From Neodontobutis hainanensis (taxonomy: Eukaryota; Chordata; Actinopteri; Gobiiformes; Odontobutidae): 64,000 nt of DNA. The stretch lies in contig JALDNG010000407.1 in the NCBI GenBank assembly GCA_024349245.1, positions 186,001 through 250,000 of the forward strand. The letters run 5' to 3'. Under the pieces are notes generated by a model, which saw nothing but the letters and a program-made list of their open reading frames with translations, was not told the DNA's origin and made no database searches. Position numbers and translations under genes: made by a program. Shown one piece after another: positions 37,818-52,155 of this stretch (positions are counted from its first letter, which is position 1; each line of letters starts with the position of its first letter).

Positions 37818-40800
37818 ATACCATTTCACGATTTATTTTTATTATTCAAACTAATTTAAATGTTATAATAAATCAAACTTTCAGAAGATAAAAATTAATT
37901 TATTATGGATTGAATATCAAAAATTTCGCCTGTTTCTAGAGTGATTGCAGATCACAATAAACGTTCAAAACAAATAATTAAATTGATTTTTGTCAGCTCA
38001 TGTTTTCCACTTTGGGATACCAAGTGACGATTTTAAGAACTATTCAACATTTTATTATTCTCATTATTCAATTGAAAAGGTAGCTTATCTTGTTGATAAA
38101 AGAATAAATAAACATTTAATGAGTTCACGCTTATAACATAATTTAAAATTTTTTCCTCGTGATATCGCCACACGTCTACCACGCCCGCTAAATTATAATG
38201 GGTGGAAACACTTCAAATTTTTATTTTCAAAAACACCCATTTCACATATTCAAAGGTTTTACCATTTAAAACATACGCACAGAAACGATAATATTTCATT
38301 TTTAGAAATCGACAAAAAATAACGATTTAACAAAAACATACAATGAATGTATTTCATCAAGCATACCCGACTAAAATTATCAGATTTTCTTAAACGATTA
38401 ACAATGAAAACTTAACTCGAGATATAAAATAAACTCTTAGCTTTTATAAAAATATCTTGAAAAAGACGTTTCTCGCTATAAATGTATCTTTGCCAAATAT
38501 ACAAAAAGATTAAGCTCATTTTTGTTGAATAAAACAAAAATATAACTTACAAACACACCTCAAATGAATCACATAATCACATAGAATCAACTTTAAAACT
38601 AATCTCATGGGTTGTTAATTCATAACACTTCATTTATCTTTGGGTTCTAGAATAGATTTGGTCATGCGTATTAAATATTCAATCACATATTTGATTTTTA
38701 ATATTTAACAGAAAATACGGTAAATTTTAAAGATTTAACGTGGAACACATAACGCTATATTAAAAATTTGATCATATTCAAAAATGAGTGGATTGACTTC
38801 TTTTATTAGACTCGTTGAAAGTTATTTAACCCCTTCGTTGAGTAACCGATACCGTTGGTAGTTTATCTATTACATGAGGCGATTGCAGTAAAACTTTTTT
38901 TGAAATTCCCTCACTTATATATACATGCAAGATTTACATTGTCACATTGAGTAAGAATTAATAAAATAGGTATTCATTCCAATTTCATTGAATGAATGTC
39001 TAATTTGTGCAGATGACGCAATTTTACGTCTGATCACATTTAAATGCGCCTTTATTCAAATAACACTTAAAACTTCTTTTTTAAAGTTAAATTACAGTTA
39101 TCTGTGTACGCAAGTCAAAAATAAAAAAATCCAGTAATAAAAATCATAACGATATAAAGTATTTTTAAGTCCATTAAAATGTAGCAGATGTAATTTTTCA
39201 GTCAAAAATATGAAGTGTCTTCAGATAAATATCCAATTATATGAGAATCGCGAATTGATTTAGGTAAAATTCTAAAATGAAGTTTAAATATTATTAGCTT
39301 TAAGGATCGGTTTATACTTAAAATCTATTAATTTGAATCTCAAATCACAAATAATTTATCTCGATGAAAATTAGCTTGATTTTATTTAAACGTTAATTAT
39401 ATGATATTTAACTTCAAATTTATTGTTCGCTTATTAAATTATAAATATTTTTTAATGTATCTTCAAGTTCGGCAGTTCTTATTTAATTAAAGTCCTTTTG
39501 TTTTAATTTGTAAAAGACTTCATGCACCACAAAGCGGGCCTTTTTACATAGTTCACAGAATGAGAAGAATCTGAGTTAAAATGATAAAATATTGCTTATT
39601 TTAAAAAAGATAAAATGAAATTTATAGGGAAATAGTAGTATGAATTTTAAAGATTCATTTTAACAGATTAATGGTAATTGAAAAATTTAACAACCGATAA
39701 GCCTAGTTAAAAGTATAATGGGACTGCTCGACACTGCTCAACTATTATCCTGTTTATAAACATAAGAAAATGGAAAAACTATAATCGGTAAAGATCACTA
39801 ATTTACATTTCAGATTTGTATGAAAAATTTTGTGATAAATATTCGTTATATGACATTTTGTTTCACAAAGAAATTTGAATGAATTTATGTGCACAGAAAC
39901 AATTTCGATGTCCTAAATTTAAGCTAATTATCTTAGGATTAATAAAACCTATCAAACATCATTTTTTATGTGTTTGTTGAAAAAGATTAAAAGCTCAAAA
40001 GTTCAGCCAAATTGATAAGAACATGATTCTTTAAAAATTATATTCATGATGTATATTCTACTTTTATAAAATGTAGACCTGAAGACGATTAGATTCTTCG
40101 TTTCAGTAATTATAAACTCACAGTACTTGATCTTTTAGGAATAATTAATGGATTCAATATTCTTCAAACTTATGAAGATGATATAGATCAAATTAAGTCT
40201 AGTGGTTTAAGAGAATTATCGGTCCCCTTAATTATAAATACGAGGATTATTTAATTTATGCATGCATGATAATAAAGCTATGGTTAAAATTGCATTCTCA
40301 CCCATGTAAAAACATGATTACACGTATACCTTCATATATGATGGTATCAATCTAACTAACGTTGAGTTTAAAATTTCAAACTATAAATATATTTTAACAT
40401 TGAAATTGATAAAAACTATAAAGAGCAAAAAAGAAAATTCATCTTAAATGATACTGAGGGCACGAGTATAAACGAAACTCCGAGAATTGACGTGGTTTAA
40501 TGTCGAAAATGTGAAAATTTTATTTTTTACCTATTTTGCAATTTATGTAGTGCTTAACTTTTTATGCCAATGCCACGCGCAAAATCGGGGGTGGCCGAAA
40601 GACAAGAAGACAAAGCTTCTTCAGTTTTATTTTCTCAAGTTATGTGAATAAGTGTAATACTCAATATGTTCTAAAATACATAGGAAAAGTAGGTCGTTTT
40701 GCTGTCTTCAACTTTTGTTAAATTCCTTTTCTCTGATACCTTCAAAATGTTTTAATGGTCATAATATGCTTCAATTCTCGAAACATTTTTATATTGATTG

Positions 40801-43800
40801 AGAAAAGTCAGATTTGTGACAATTTTGTTCTCTCGATTGAGTTAATATAAAAAAAATTCTGTCATATCCTTGTACTATCAATGTCACCTCGATAAAAGGC
40901 ACTTTATCTTTTAAATCCTTGAAAATAAAAAACTATTATTCTTTTATCAAGTTTCTCCTCGGAAGAATAAAACTAAACTTCAAGCAATTTTTTATATTCT
41001 GATAATTTATCTGTTAATTTCTACATTCTGTATCATCATACTTTATATAATTTAAGTCTTCTATTTATTGCAACACTGAAAGACCACTCATTTACAGATT
41101 ATAAAATTTTCGTTAAATAAAGCAACTCAATTTCATCCAGAGTTTTAAAATAAAAACGCAAGCGCGATATAATATATTTATAATGGCGTACATATAAACA
41201 CGTGAATAAAGAATTTTATCATATTTCGCCGCTTGTAAACTGTAACTTTTGAATTGAATTTATTTTGTAAAGTATCCCTGGTATGCCATTGAACTACTCT
41301 CTATGGACGAAAATAATGTACGCATAAATATCGTCAATTATAAAATAAAGCAGCTTATTCATATTATGAACACGCTTTCAGAACCTAGTTCTCAGTCAGT
41401 TTTCAGATAGTAATCTTAGTTTCAATATTATCGAGGTTAAAATATTTTGCCCCTCTTTTTTGATGAAAAAATTATATTTTGTAATTTATCCTGGAAATCT
41501 TCAACAACCAAACATTACTTAATTTAGTATAGCCGCGTGTACGATTAAGCAACGGAATGAAAAAAAAAATTTATCATTTAAGGTCCGTGATTTGTAACCC
41601 TTTCTGTTATTTTCACAATTCAATCTCAGTGAATCTAAAACTGAAATTGAGTTAAGCAATTTGATTTAAAAGTTAATTTTTTAAGATTAATCTAAAAAAT
41701 ATTGACATATAAATAAATTAAATAAATAGGTTTACTAAAAATAATAATACGCTTTTAAGGGTGCGTTCTCTGTTTTTCATTACATTATTTTAAATAGGGG
41801 CGCATGTCTGGATAAATCAACACATAAGCCATCATCACATTGAAGTGATTTTTCAAAGTTTTTTGATGCATAGGAAATGAAATTCTCCTTTCATAAACAT
41901 ATGTTTTTAAAAATGGTAATGAAAGTATAAACGTTTTCACAGTTATGCAAAATTTTATAAAAATGTTAACCTGGCTCTTTCTTGATGTTGATTCGAGAAT
42001 TACTTTGAGTTCATGAACTACTTCAAATATATAAAATCAAAACTATCAAAATAGCTTTCTGCGCCACTTAATTCCTTTGGTATAGATAACGATTTTAAAT
42101 CAATATCTGAAAAATTTCGAAATTTTCTCATTTCGAAATTATCCATAAAGTCGTTTATGATGTTGAAATAATTCAGCTGTCATTTAAATTTTATCGTTTT
42201 CTGGACCAGCGAATCAAAATCTGTACAGTTCTCAAATTTATATTTTCAATTCATGTATCGAAATTTTAACGTTATTTTCAACGAGATAAAATGATATTTC
42301 TTTTATCTTTCTACCATCAAACCTTTCAGGGGACAATATGTTTCTGTGAATCATGATAGTAAAAATAGTTCGCCAGGGTTTTCATGATTATGCAAGATAC
42401 CCAATCGCTGTTCCTCCATAAATTTTACTATGATTAAGAAAATATGAAATCCGCGTTTTTTGATCATGTTAAAAATATACTTAAGTTTAAAAAAGAAATA
42501 TCGTGTCTATCTCCGATTTCCTCATAAAATGTAAAATAGATTTAATGATCAGGCAGTTGTCAAAGAATATCCTTTAAGTAAAATATACCTCAACATAAAA
42601 TATCAGGTAGAGCCCAATAATTCAAAGTTGAAATTTATAGATTTTTTCTCGTGTATTGGAGAAGTGGGCAATAAAATGCTGAGAGCACGAAGTTTGAATA
42701 GATCCTGGTCAATTTCACACCTTATTATTTTCTTAAGACATTCCTGATACTTGATAAGAAGTTTCTAACAATTGCGATTGTTTTTTTTGTAAAAGTATAT
42801 TAAATCATCCTTATAGTCATTAGATATGTTACGTCGATGTTACCACGGTCTGTAAAGTATTGTCTAAATTTTGATGATTTCATATTTGAATTGGGGGATA
42901 CAACCCAAAAAATTTTCAATGGTATTTATTTTCTTTAATTTTGAAAGACCTATATGGGTTTAATCCATATTTTCAACCGACTTGAAACGATTTGCGAAAA
43001 TTATAAAAAAATAAAATTTATAACTTTTTCACATTTGCAGAAAGCAAACTTGAGTGCTATTGATAAAACTCGATATGGGTCCAGCTATCACACTGAATTT
43101 TTAAATATTAAAATTATGAGGATTTTTGTATTTATTTTGTTTTGGCGTCATACGAAGCAGATGCATTACCGAGTCTTTTAGCGCCAAAACAAGTTTGAAA
43201 TTTTTTATCTCTCCCAAGTGAATGCTTGTCAAAACATAGAAGAATTTCAAAATTGTATCATTGCCTTAGTATGATGCTATTTTAAGATTTAACGAAATAT
43301 TATTTGAATGTTCTCCAATTCCAGAATTAAATTTTGTTTTTCACAAACATTTTTAAGAGGTAAATGTCATTCAATCAAAAGATATTAAAAACAGAAACAT
43401 AAGAAATTCAATTGACATTTTATTCTTAGATTGTAATATTTACAATAAAATGAATTGTTAACTCGGAATCGCGTCATGTGAGGAGACAAAATAACGAAAA
43501 TTGCCATTATCAACAAAATTTCGAAAGGTATTTCTGATTAAATTGTTAAAAATCACAATAAAAATGGCAAAGTAGGTCAATTTTGAGGTTGTTACAGAGA
43601 ACTAAAAATGTCACATACTCGAAAAAAAACTCAGTTCTTTCGATAAAAACCGAAACCCCTCAAAATAAATATAAGAAGTGAGACTGGTGATAGCTTAATC
43701 GATTATTTTATGGCATTAAAAACATCCAAAAAATTAATCATGGTTAATTTTAGAATAAAAATGATAAATATGAATAACAAAAACCTATCAACTCAAGTTA

Positions 43801-45558
43801 TGAGTCACTCTTAAAGAGGATAACTTACGCTATCGATATATATTAAATAATTAGGTTAAATATGTTCAAAAATTTAGTTATTAACATAAGTATACGACTA
43901 TTTTGCTTATGAAAATAAAATTACTGAAAATAAATTTTTCTTTGTGTTAAAATATTTGAGAATATAAGCACGTAGAAACCGCGTTTTAATGTTTGAGAAA
44001 TGCTAGAAATTCGTGTATGATAAGCGGGATTATTATCAATCATAAGGGCGCAAATTATGTGATGTGGACCATTGAATAAAATCTTGATTACCCATAAGTT
44101 AAAATTTTTTCATTTTAGGAATTAATATTTTTTATTAAAAGAGAAACAAAATATATCTATCTTAACATCATTTGGTCAAATATTTCAAATCATCAACTTC
44201 ATGAACTCTTTTAGAAAAAAACTATATTTCTTTAACTGTATATATAGGCTGGAGTTCCTTTACAACCATCTTTCAAAAACTATTATATTCAGGAGACGAT
44301 TTAGATAAATTTAAACAGATTTTTCGGTTTCAACTTACGAGGCTGTTTTTTATTTAGGTTTGGTTTTCAGATAATTTATATTCTCTTTACAATGAAATTG
44401 ACGTTTTTATGTTTTAGAGAAGAAGAATTTGAACCATGTTTATATCATATATCTTTGATCCAAGCGAATGAAAAGTGAAAAATCTCTAGAATAGGAAATA
44501 TGATAACAATACTTCAATTCAATTCTGCCATTTTATTTTTGAAATATAATTATATACTGTACATGCGTGTAACATTTTTTAAGATGGCTTGAATATATTC
44601 TGAATTAAACCATGAAAACCTTTCATGTTTATAAAAGTTCACAATCTGATGTAAGCAAATCGTCTTTTGTTTTAAAGTATATACACTACTCTTAATAAAT
44701 GAGAAAAGCGCGAATTAATCCCACGTTTACAGAAAATGTGATTTTAACACCTTCAGAGAAGGAAATGTTTGAATCATAAAAAATGCTTTTATAAAAATCA
44801 AGATTGACAACAATTATTTGATGTCATTTTAATCATGCGTGTCTGCCACATATTGTGCCATTTATTAAAATTCATTCTTTTCTAAAATTTTAAAAATTTA
44901 CACACAGACAGCCCTCTATTTTTTTATATATCTGGCCAAGTTTATTTTTATTTTATCAATCATTGAGTGCAAAGTATCAAGACAAACAGATTTAATGCTT
45001 CGGTTCTTTTTGTAAGGAACAACACATTCAGAAAAAATTAGGGGAAAAGTTATATTTTGTTATTTATTTGTCTTTAGTGTTGAATCGAGTTAGAAATTAT
45101 CAGTCCATAATGTTCAGAAAATTTCATAACACTTGAATGATTTTATATTGGTTCAAATTGAGACTCGAAAGTTATGATTTATTATTTCGAAAAATTCTAG
45201 TTAGAATTAATCATTCAAAGTGGTAAAACTTAAGATAGCGATAACCAATTTTAGATAGATTAAGACAAAATATATGCTAATTATAACAAATATAGGAAAA
45301 ATAGTTTCGAAATTATTACGGAATCACTGTAAAACAAGGCTTAAAAAACGATGAGCACTCATGCGCAGTTTCATGTTTTATGTGAGATTGTCGGATTTCT
45401 TGAAATTTTATCGACCATATAATCCACAATTGAATACCTTAGGAAAATCATTTAATTTCTGAAAATATGAAGTGCCAAATATGCCAATGTTCCAAGAATA
45501 AAACAAAAGTTCCAGGAAACAAATAGTAAGATTTAAAAGAATTTAGTTGTCACAAACA
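37818..45558. other. long AT-rich intergenic region
   Basis: About 7.7 kb. AATAAA at 37867-37872 probably ends the SLC17 transcript. A slightly less AT-rich minus-strand tract near 42790-42000 has broken open stretches but no family match I trust. Otherwise I see nothing in it. Confidence 0.5.
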
Positions 45559-46253
45559 AAAGTTTACGACAGAGTCGAACTATCAGACAACGTTTTTTGA
45601 CTCTTCTAAATTGCCATTGCAAAAAATTGTTGTGTTCATGCATTTATGATAAGAAATGTGCCTATCCCCTTCTCATGGAAGAGGACAGCCAATTCTTTGT
45701 ACAGACTACAATGGACTGGGCTCGTTTCTGCAGAGATTTGACAGCGTTGCTTCGAAAAAATATGTCAACCTAAATTGGATAAGGAAAATCTTTTGAAACA
45801 GATGAGTCTATTTGTCAAAAGAAAATATGAAAGGGGGCCACTACCCAAACAACAGTGTATGTTTGGATGGGTTAAACGATCAGAAAATAGCGAATAACAT
45901 TTAAAAAAAGGCTGAGGATAGAATTGAAAGCAAACTGCTTCTTATCATACAAAGAAGAATACGGCACTGTACAAGGATAGTAAGCGATGGATGGAAAGCC
46001 TATTCAAAGTTATATGAATACGGTTATGTACATGATGCTGTAATTCATGAAGATAACATTATGGATCCGTTTTTACCATTCGCCTGTACATAAAAACGTT
46101 GAGAAAACATGGCCGGTCATAAAAAGAATATTAAGAAAACATGGTACACATGAGTCTCCACACAAATACATTGTCGATTTTATCTTCAGATGGAAAAAAG
46201 TATGTTTTTCTATCACTTCTGGATTTGATAAAAGAAATTATCCATTTAATTAA
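45559..46253 (+). mobile_element. decayed Merlin (IS1016/ISXO2-like, DDE) transposase
   Basis: Four blocks in order match Merlin/ISXO2 transposases. First is TTFFDSSKLPLQKIVVFMHL (about 45585-45650), the T-F--SKL-L-KI--F-- block. Second is ETDESICQKKI (about 45800), the VEIDES--G--K segment with the first catalytic Asp. Third is CTRIVSDGWKAYSKLYEYGY (about 45970-46030), with the second catalytic Asp, then HDAVIHEDNIMDP. Fourth is NVEKTWPVIKRILRKHGTH (46100-46150), the E-W--K-LR--G block with the catalytic Glu, followed by YIVDFIFRWKK. Several stops and frame changes separate the blocks, so it is inactive. Terminal inverted repeats were not identified. Confidence 0.75.
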
Positions 46254-46582
46254 AGATGGGAAAACTCCTCGAATTATTTTTGATGATTCTAATTAAAATT
46301 ATTTCTTAAATTGCTTTTAATGACATCATTTCAAATATGATTACTGACCCTGTGATAACGCATATATGTGATGGTGGTATGTGGAATGAAAGCGAATTAT
46401 GCTCGAGATATATATTGAATATTTTTCATAAAAAAATTATTGAGAATCAGTTTAAATTGAATAAATATGTTGTGAATAATATAAAAATCAAGTAATATCG
46501 AACAAAAGAGCAATTAAATATATATTGTCTTCACCTGTACATGTAACTATGCTTAAACCCCTATCAGCCAGCTCTTATCATA

Positions 46583-46864
46583 ATGAGTTTGTATAGGAAG
46601 CAAATACAGATCAATTTGAGATCAAAAATCAACACCTCATCCCTTTTTACACAAATATTTTCTTCTAGAGCACGCGTAATTGATAAAGGGGGTGGAGAAG
46701 AGTGTACTGTAGCTCCTCTCCCTGGTATGTCCAAACAGAAGTTTAAAATATGTTATAAGTATAAGGGAAAAGCTGGTTGTCGTTATCTTAAGTGTTACCA
46801 AGTTACATGTTTCAATATAAATAAATCGATTAAATTTTCAAAAAAACTGATAACAAATATTTAA
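46583..46864 (+). CDS. hypothetical 93-aa cysteine-containing ORF next to the Merlin relic
   Basis: An uninterrupted ATG-initiated frame. The first half is polar. The second half has five cysteines in a lysine/tyrosine-rich stretch (KFKICYKYKGKAGCRYLKCY). Its composition is less AT-rich than the flanks. There is no signal peptide and no family match I can name. It may be an accessory part of the neighbouring dead element, a relic exon, or chance. Confidence 0.25.
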   Translation: MSLYRKQIQINLRSKINTSSLFTQIFSSRARVIDKGGGEECTVAPLPGMSKQKFKICYKYKGKAGCRYLKCYQVTCFNINKSIKFSKKLITNI

Positions 46865-46899
46865 CTTTGTAACATCGAAAAATTCTGACTAAACGCGAA

Positions 46900-49800
46900 T
46901 TTCGAAGAATCAGAAGACAGAATAGCTTTAAAAAAGACGAATGACGACAAAAAATATCAATTCTTAAAATTCAAGATGGAAAATCAATTGGCAAACTGGT
47001 AATCTTATTTCAATAACGAAAGTCATCGATTTCAAACACTTAGTTTTAATCGGATAGGACGACTGTGAGGGTGTAATTTTGACGAAACTGATAATCAATA
47101 ATACTAACAAGAGGATTCATTTTTAAACCCAATGCGATAATTTTTTTATGCTTTAACACATAGGTGGAAATTAACAGATGAGGAAAGCATAATATTCACA
47201 TAAAATAACAATTTGGTTAAAATTGAAGAGAAAACAGGTTAACGTTATAACTAGTATTGGTATCGATTTGAAGAAAATGAAACTAGAGAAATGATACCTC
47301 TTTAACATTATGCGCATGTTTTATTTACTTGATTATAACTGAATTGGATTTAAATATTCTTTTGATTATTAATGATCATTTTAATGTTCAAACTGAAGAA
47401 AAAATATAACATCAGAATTAACGCGCCATATACTTAAATTGCAGGCTTTTGAAGAAATACCAAAAATTCTTTAAATTTGTTCCACCCAGTTTTTATTACT
47501 TTCTTTGATCAATCATTGATTAAATGTTAAAAATTAAATAATTTTTAACAAAGAAAATAAGTTAAACTCCGAGAAACAAACAACCTCTCAAATTTAATTA
47601 CGTAAATATTGGATTTAATCCATCAGAATAAGGTCGAAATTGATGATCTCTTTATATATGGAAACTTTTATTTTTAAAGATTACTTTTTAATCATGGAAA
47701 CCGTAAAACCCACTTAACTAGACACCAAAATTTCACTCCTCGTTATAAGGTAAGCTAACTTTTAACCATAATCCCTCGTTAAACAACAAAAACAACAAGA
47801 CGTATTATTTTTAATAATTATCTAATTTATGTGCAAAATAAAGTAAATTTATTTCGCGCCAGTTTTCACAATCCTGCTTGGCTTTAACTCTGAGAGCGTG
47901 CGCGGAACAAAATATACTTTGAAATTTTCACTCATCTCTTGTCGTTTATAGTGATTGTGTAAAAATGTTTTTACGCTCTTAGTGAATTTTTATGTTATTT
48001 TTTTACACATAATCGAGATAAATTAAAAACATTTACTTAGCGTAAAAAGAGTTCAACTCTCAGAAATATTTTAAAATTCTCTCTTTATTTACAATGATCG
48101 AAACAAATATACTATTCTCTATCTCAGCGCGCCAAAAAAACAGAAGCACCGGAAGCTCTATTTAACCATGCATCGTGCGAACGAACAGATTTACTTTCAT
48201 TGTCTTCTTTATCACTTTGAAATATTTTTATATTTATTCTGCTGTACGATCAAAAGTATCCTTAAATTTGACAATTACATCGCTTTATACTATCTTTCCA
48301 TATTTGACATTTATTTAAAAACACCAATAAATGTTGAAAATATAAAGAGCGATAAATCTGCAGTTTTTATCTTTAAGTTTATCAAAAATAAAATATCATC
48401 AGAAGTGTGATCCAGTTATCGGTTAATTAATAATTCTTGAGGAAAAAAGTTTAAAAATGTGACACGCAAATGTACATGCGGGAAGATGGGCATAGACACG
48501 AATAGACTTAAGGAGCTTATTTATGTTTAACGTCTTTCAAGATCAGATAATCATATTTCTTATGTGCCTGTTGAGTGAAATTTTATAACATCTTCATGAA
48601 TTACGAAACGTAACTCATACTTGTGCACTGAGTTATTTTGTGAAAATATCTCAACTATCACAAATATAAGTACTTTTGCTGGTACGAGAACGAACGATAA
48701 ATCTAGAAATATTAAATATACCGTTAGTCTGCGAACATATCCATAAATAGTTATTAAAATTATCATTTATTCAAAACAACTGAACAAAGACCACTTGACC
48801 GATAAACAATATAAGTAATGCTCTCGTCAGTTGATTCGATATCCAGCAATCCATACTAGCTTAAAATTCTCATATTTGTAAAAAATCCTGTCATATTCGA
48901 AGTATCCATATTCCTAAAAACATAGATGATTAAATTCGAGATAAGTTTTAAAAAATCGAACTAAAATGGGAAGCATAAAATAATTCTCCATCAGTCAATT
49001 GATGTATATATAATGAGGTCTAAAACGTATCAGGTAACTCCATATCCTAACATACAGGCAAGTAGATGAAATCACATCCATAATACGAAGTTCTCAACGA
49101 AACAAAGAGTTTTTGTCTGATCAAGTACATATCATTTATGAAGAATGAATTGTATTATAGGAGAAAATTTAATTACCTCGGATGACAGCAAAGCACATTC
49201 AGTTCACATTAAAAACCCAAACACGCTCACTCTATCATTATAGATAAAACACTTGCTATAGACATTAAAAAATGTGTCTTGAGACACGTTATAATATTTC
49301 TGATTTATGTAGGTGAAAAAGTTATAAGATACATTCTTAAGTCGACTATATTCTCCACAAAAACTAAGCGAATACTACAATAGAGATGTTAAAAATTGAG
49401 AAGTGAGTTAAAGACGAAGCCACTCAGATTTTTTGCGGATAATAAATAGAGGTACTCACTAAATATAACGGATATAAAAAAAGAAAAATACATTCAATTC
49501 CTATTGATGGTTTTAGACACAAAACTTGGATGAATATTTTGACTCAGACGTATGGTCCCTACATCACATACCATCATGGATACGAGTTCCGTTGCTCATG
49601 TAGGTTTTGATGGAACAAGCCTGGACTGAAATATTAACCAAATCCTTTATTGTAGTAAATTGATGTTTTTGTTTTAATCCGTTTTAGCAGTGAGTATATA
49701 TCTAAATTAAATTATACATGTCTAGCGTTTACATTGTAGCCTATTTCTGCAAGGATTTTAATCTACTCAGAGACATGAGCAGTCGAAAAAGGAAGGTGTC

Positions 49801-50270
49801 AGACATAAAATTATCTCGATACTCTCATAAAGTGATATTGACTTCCTTTCAAAAAAAAATTTAAAAGCCTCAAAAATTCATAAATTTAAGATATGACCAA
49901 ATCAGATTAAAAACTTACTGTCTCTACATTACGATCTTGATGAAATCAGTCTACGCTCTAATTATAGATCACTGAAGTTCAAAATATTAATTTCTCAAAA
50001 AGTGTAAATATATGGTAGAATTAATGAAAAAATTGAAACAGGTTTTGAAGAATCGTGTTTTTATGTTTTGTCAGTGAAACTGATGTTTATTTTTGGCATG
50101 AACACGTTTAATTGATTAAAAATGAACTTTAATGTCAAAATTGATGTTAAATTCAAACAGGTGTATATTTGTTGAATTTAAGGTCTTTAATTGTGGATAA
50201 GTTAGACTTTCTGCCTAACAACCCCTTTTATTGTAGTTCACATTCTTAACTGTTTATTTGGAATTATCTT
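46900..50270. other. AT-rich region with no supported gene
   Basis: Two weak items only. One is a hydrophobic 80-codon ATG frame (48168-48410, +). The other is a plus tract near 49510-49665 that reads openly if a 20-nt intron (GTAGGT...CAAG, about 49593-49612) is removed. Neither resembles a known protein. Confidence 0.4.
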
Positions 50271-50280
50271 GAAGAAAACA

Positions 50281-50570
50281 CACGCTGCCTATCTTCCACT
50301 TGGACTGTAGTTAATTCTTTCAATCCGAGTATGGAAAGGCTCACGTGATATCTCAAGGAGGAAACTCTTCAAAGGTACTATCATCCCCAATGGATGGGGA
50401 AATTGTGAAGATCCTAAACTACCCTACACCCGATTTTTATATCGGGAAGAGGGTTTAGAACGTGGGTGAGGGCTAAACGGCAAAAATTACTCTGCTCTCC
50501 CTCGCGGAAGATTATAAATAAAGGAAAACTTTCTTCGAAAGACGCCCGGATAGGTTTGGCTCAACCATGA
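50281..50570 (+). ncRNA. candidate structured RNA (GC-richer island with hairpins)
   Basis: About 290 bases stand out from the AT-rich flanks. Perfect hairpins: TCCCC/GGGGA (50384-50388 with 50396-50400); a two-part stem CTAAAC...CCCGAT with ATCGGG...GTTTAG (50414-50419, 50429-50434, 50441-50446, 50453-50458); and CTTTC/GAAAG (50529-50541). No long frame or micro-intron model explains the stretch, though a 20-codon open piece overlaps the central stem. GGAGGAAACTC near 50358 loosely recalls conserved regions of RNase P/MRP RNA, which I cannot confirm. The strand is uncertain. A decayed coding exon is the alternative. Confidence 0.3.
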
Positions 50571-52155
50571 TAGACAGATAGTAACTTTCATTGAGGGTAA
50601 GTCATTCCATCCTGAATTTTTGACGCTAAAAGAACAATGTTTCTTTGAGTGGAAGTTTGAAAATGTAAATTTAAATTGAGGCGTAACTTAAAATGTGTGA
50701 GCATATTTTAAATATCATTGTATGTGATAAATAAACAACTAACTCAGATTTGTTCAAAAGTGGAAATGTTTGAAAATAGTTAGATTTATAGATATTCTGA
50801 TAAACATTTAACATTATGAATATATTTTTCAACGAAATGAGATGAGGAGATTTCTCGATGCTGAAAAATTATTAATATTATATGATTGATCTTAACCATC
50901 TGCGCAGTAGTTAATTTTTAAAATTTTAGGTGTTAAAAGATTTGCGAGAAAATTTTTAATACAAAAATATTTTCTTATACTTTGGTTTAACATGTCCATT
51001 ATACCTGTACAATAAATCTTTCAAAAAGTCAAATTAAAGCAACTGTTGACGAGTTTCAAATATTTTGAGAAATAAATGTCAAGTTATTTTCATTGATGGA
51101 TTTCAAGATAGAGATCAATAAAGATAATTAAATTCCATGCCTCATTATTTATTCTAAAAAAGTGCAAAACATTTAAATTTAAGGATAGTAGGTGATAAAA
51201 CGATATCTGAGTGAATATTATTTTGTAACGCACATAAAAAAGGAAACGCATCGAAAAATTCTATATCTTGAATTTTTCAAGATTAACAACAACTGCTTTA
51301 TAACTATGCAACATGCATTCACAGAAATAGGGTACTGCGAGGGGGTTTACGAAATAGGAAATTAATAAATTAGCTCTTAAAACGCCTTGGGATTAATTTT
51401 ATGAAAAGATAATAAAAAGTAAATAAACTATTGCGTAACTTTTAACAGTTAGCATTCGCCGGTGCACAAACTAGGTCATAAAAAGCGGAATATCTGTTTA
51501 TTTTTCTTAAATTATACAATGCACTGCTATTTAATGAATAAATATAACCAATAAAAGGAAAGTGAAAGATTATTTATTAAAGATAACTGATATTTACACG
51601 ATAATCTAAATCAAGATAGTCTAAATTCTAATGTGAGAAAACATGAATATGTAAGAAGTAATAGCATTCACAATGCTCTAAATGAGCGGTTAAAATACGC
51701 ATGCCCGCGATAATACAAACAATACATGAAATAAAAATTAAGTTTACTCTTCGAGAACAAGTTTCAACAGAGGAAGAAAAATTCGTCAGATCCTGTGAAT
51801 ATTTCAAAAGGAACTTCTCTGGAAGGAATTAACAACACGCAAACATGTTAAGGCACTCTAATGTACATTGGAGTTACATCGGAAGAATAATGAAAGTAAC
51901 CATAGGTTACATTCTTTCAAATATGCCATAATTGAGAATACAGTGTAGGTATTTTACGGTGAAAAATTGTTAAATTTTGGAGTTCCATCATCTAGTTACA
52001 GGATTATTTTCCTGTTTTAACATAAGAAAATCTTCATTTTGACAACAATATTCAAAATAGTTTTAATGTGAGCGTATTCAGTATACTTCCTTTTGTATTT
52101 CTTTCGATATTTACTCTTCATTGTTTGACTGACGAGTTGATATTTTCATAAATAT
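50571..52155. other. AT-rich spacer
   Basis: No supported gene. A polar open stretch near 51740-51840 is short and isolated. Confidence 0.45.

Noticed and set aside
42300..42420. protein kinase catalytic loop (HRNILSPER) on the minus strand
   Set aside because: It resembles HRDLKPEN only loosely; no DFG, APE or glycine loop in order, and frames around it are broken without micro-intron boundaries.
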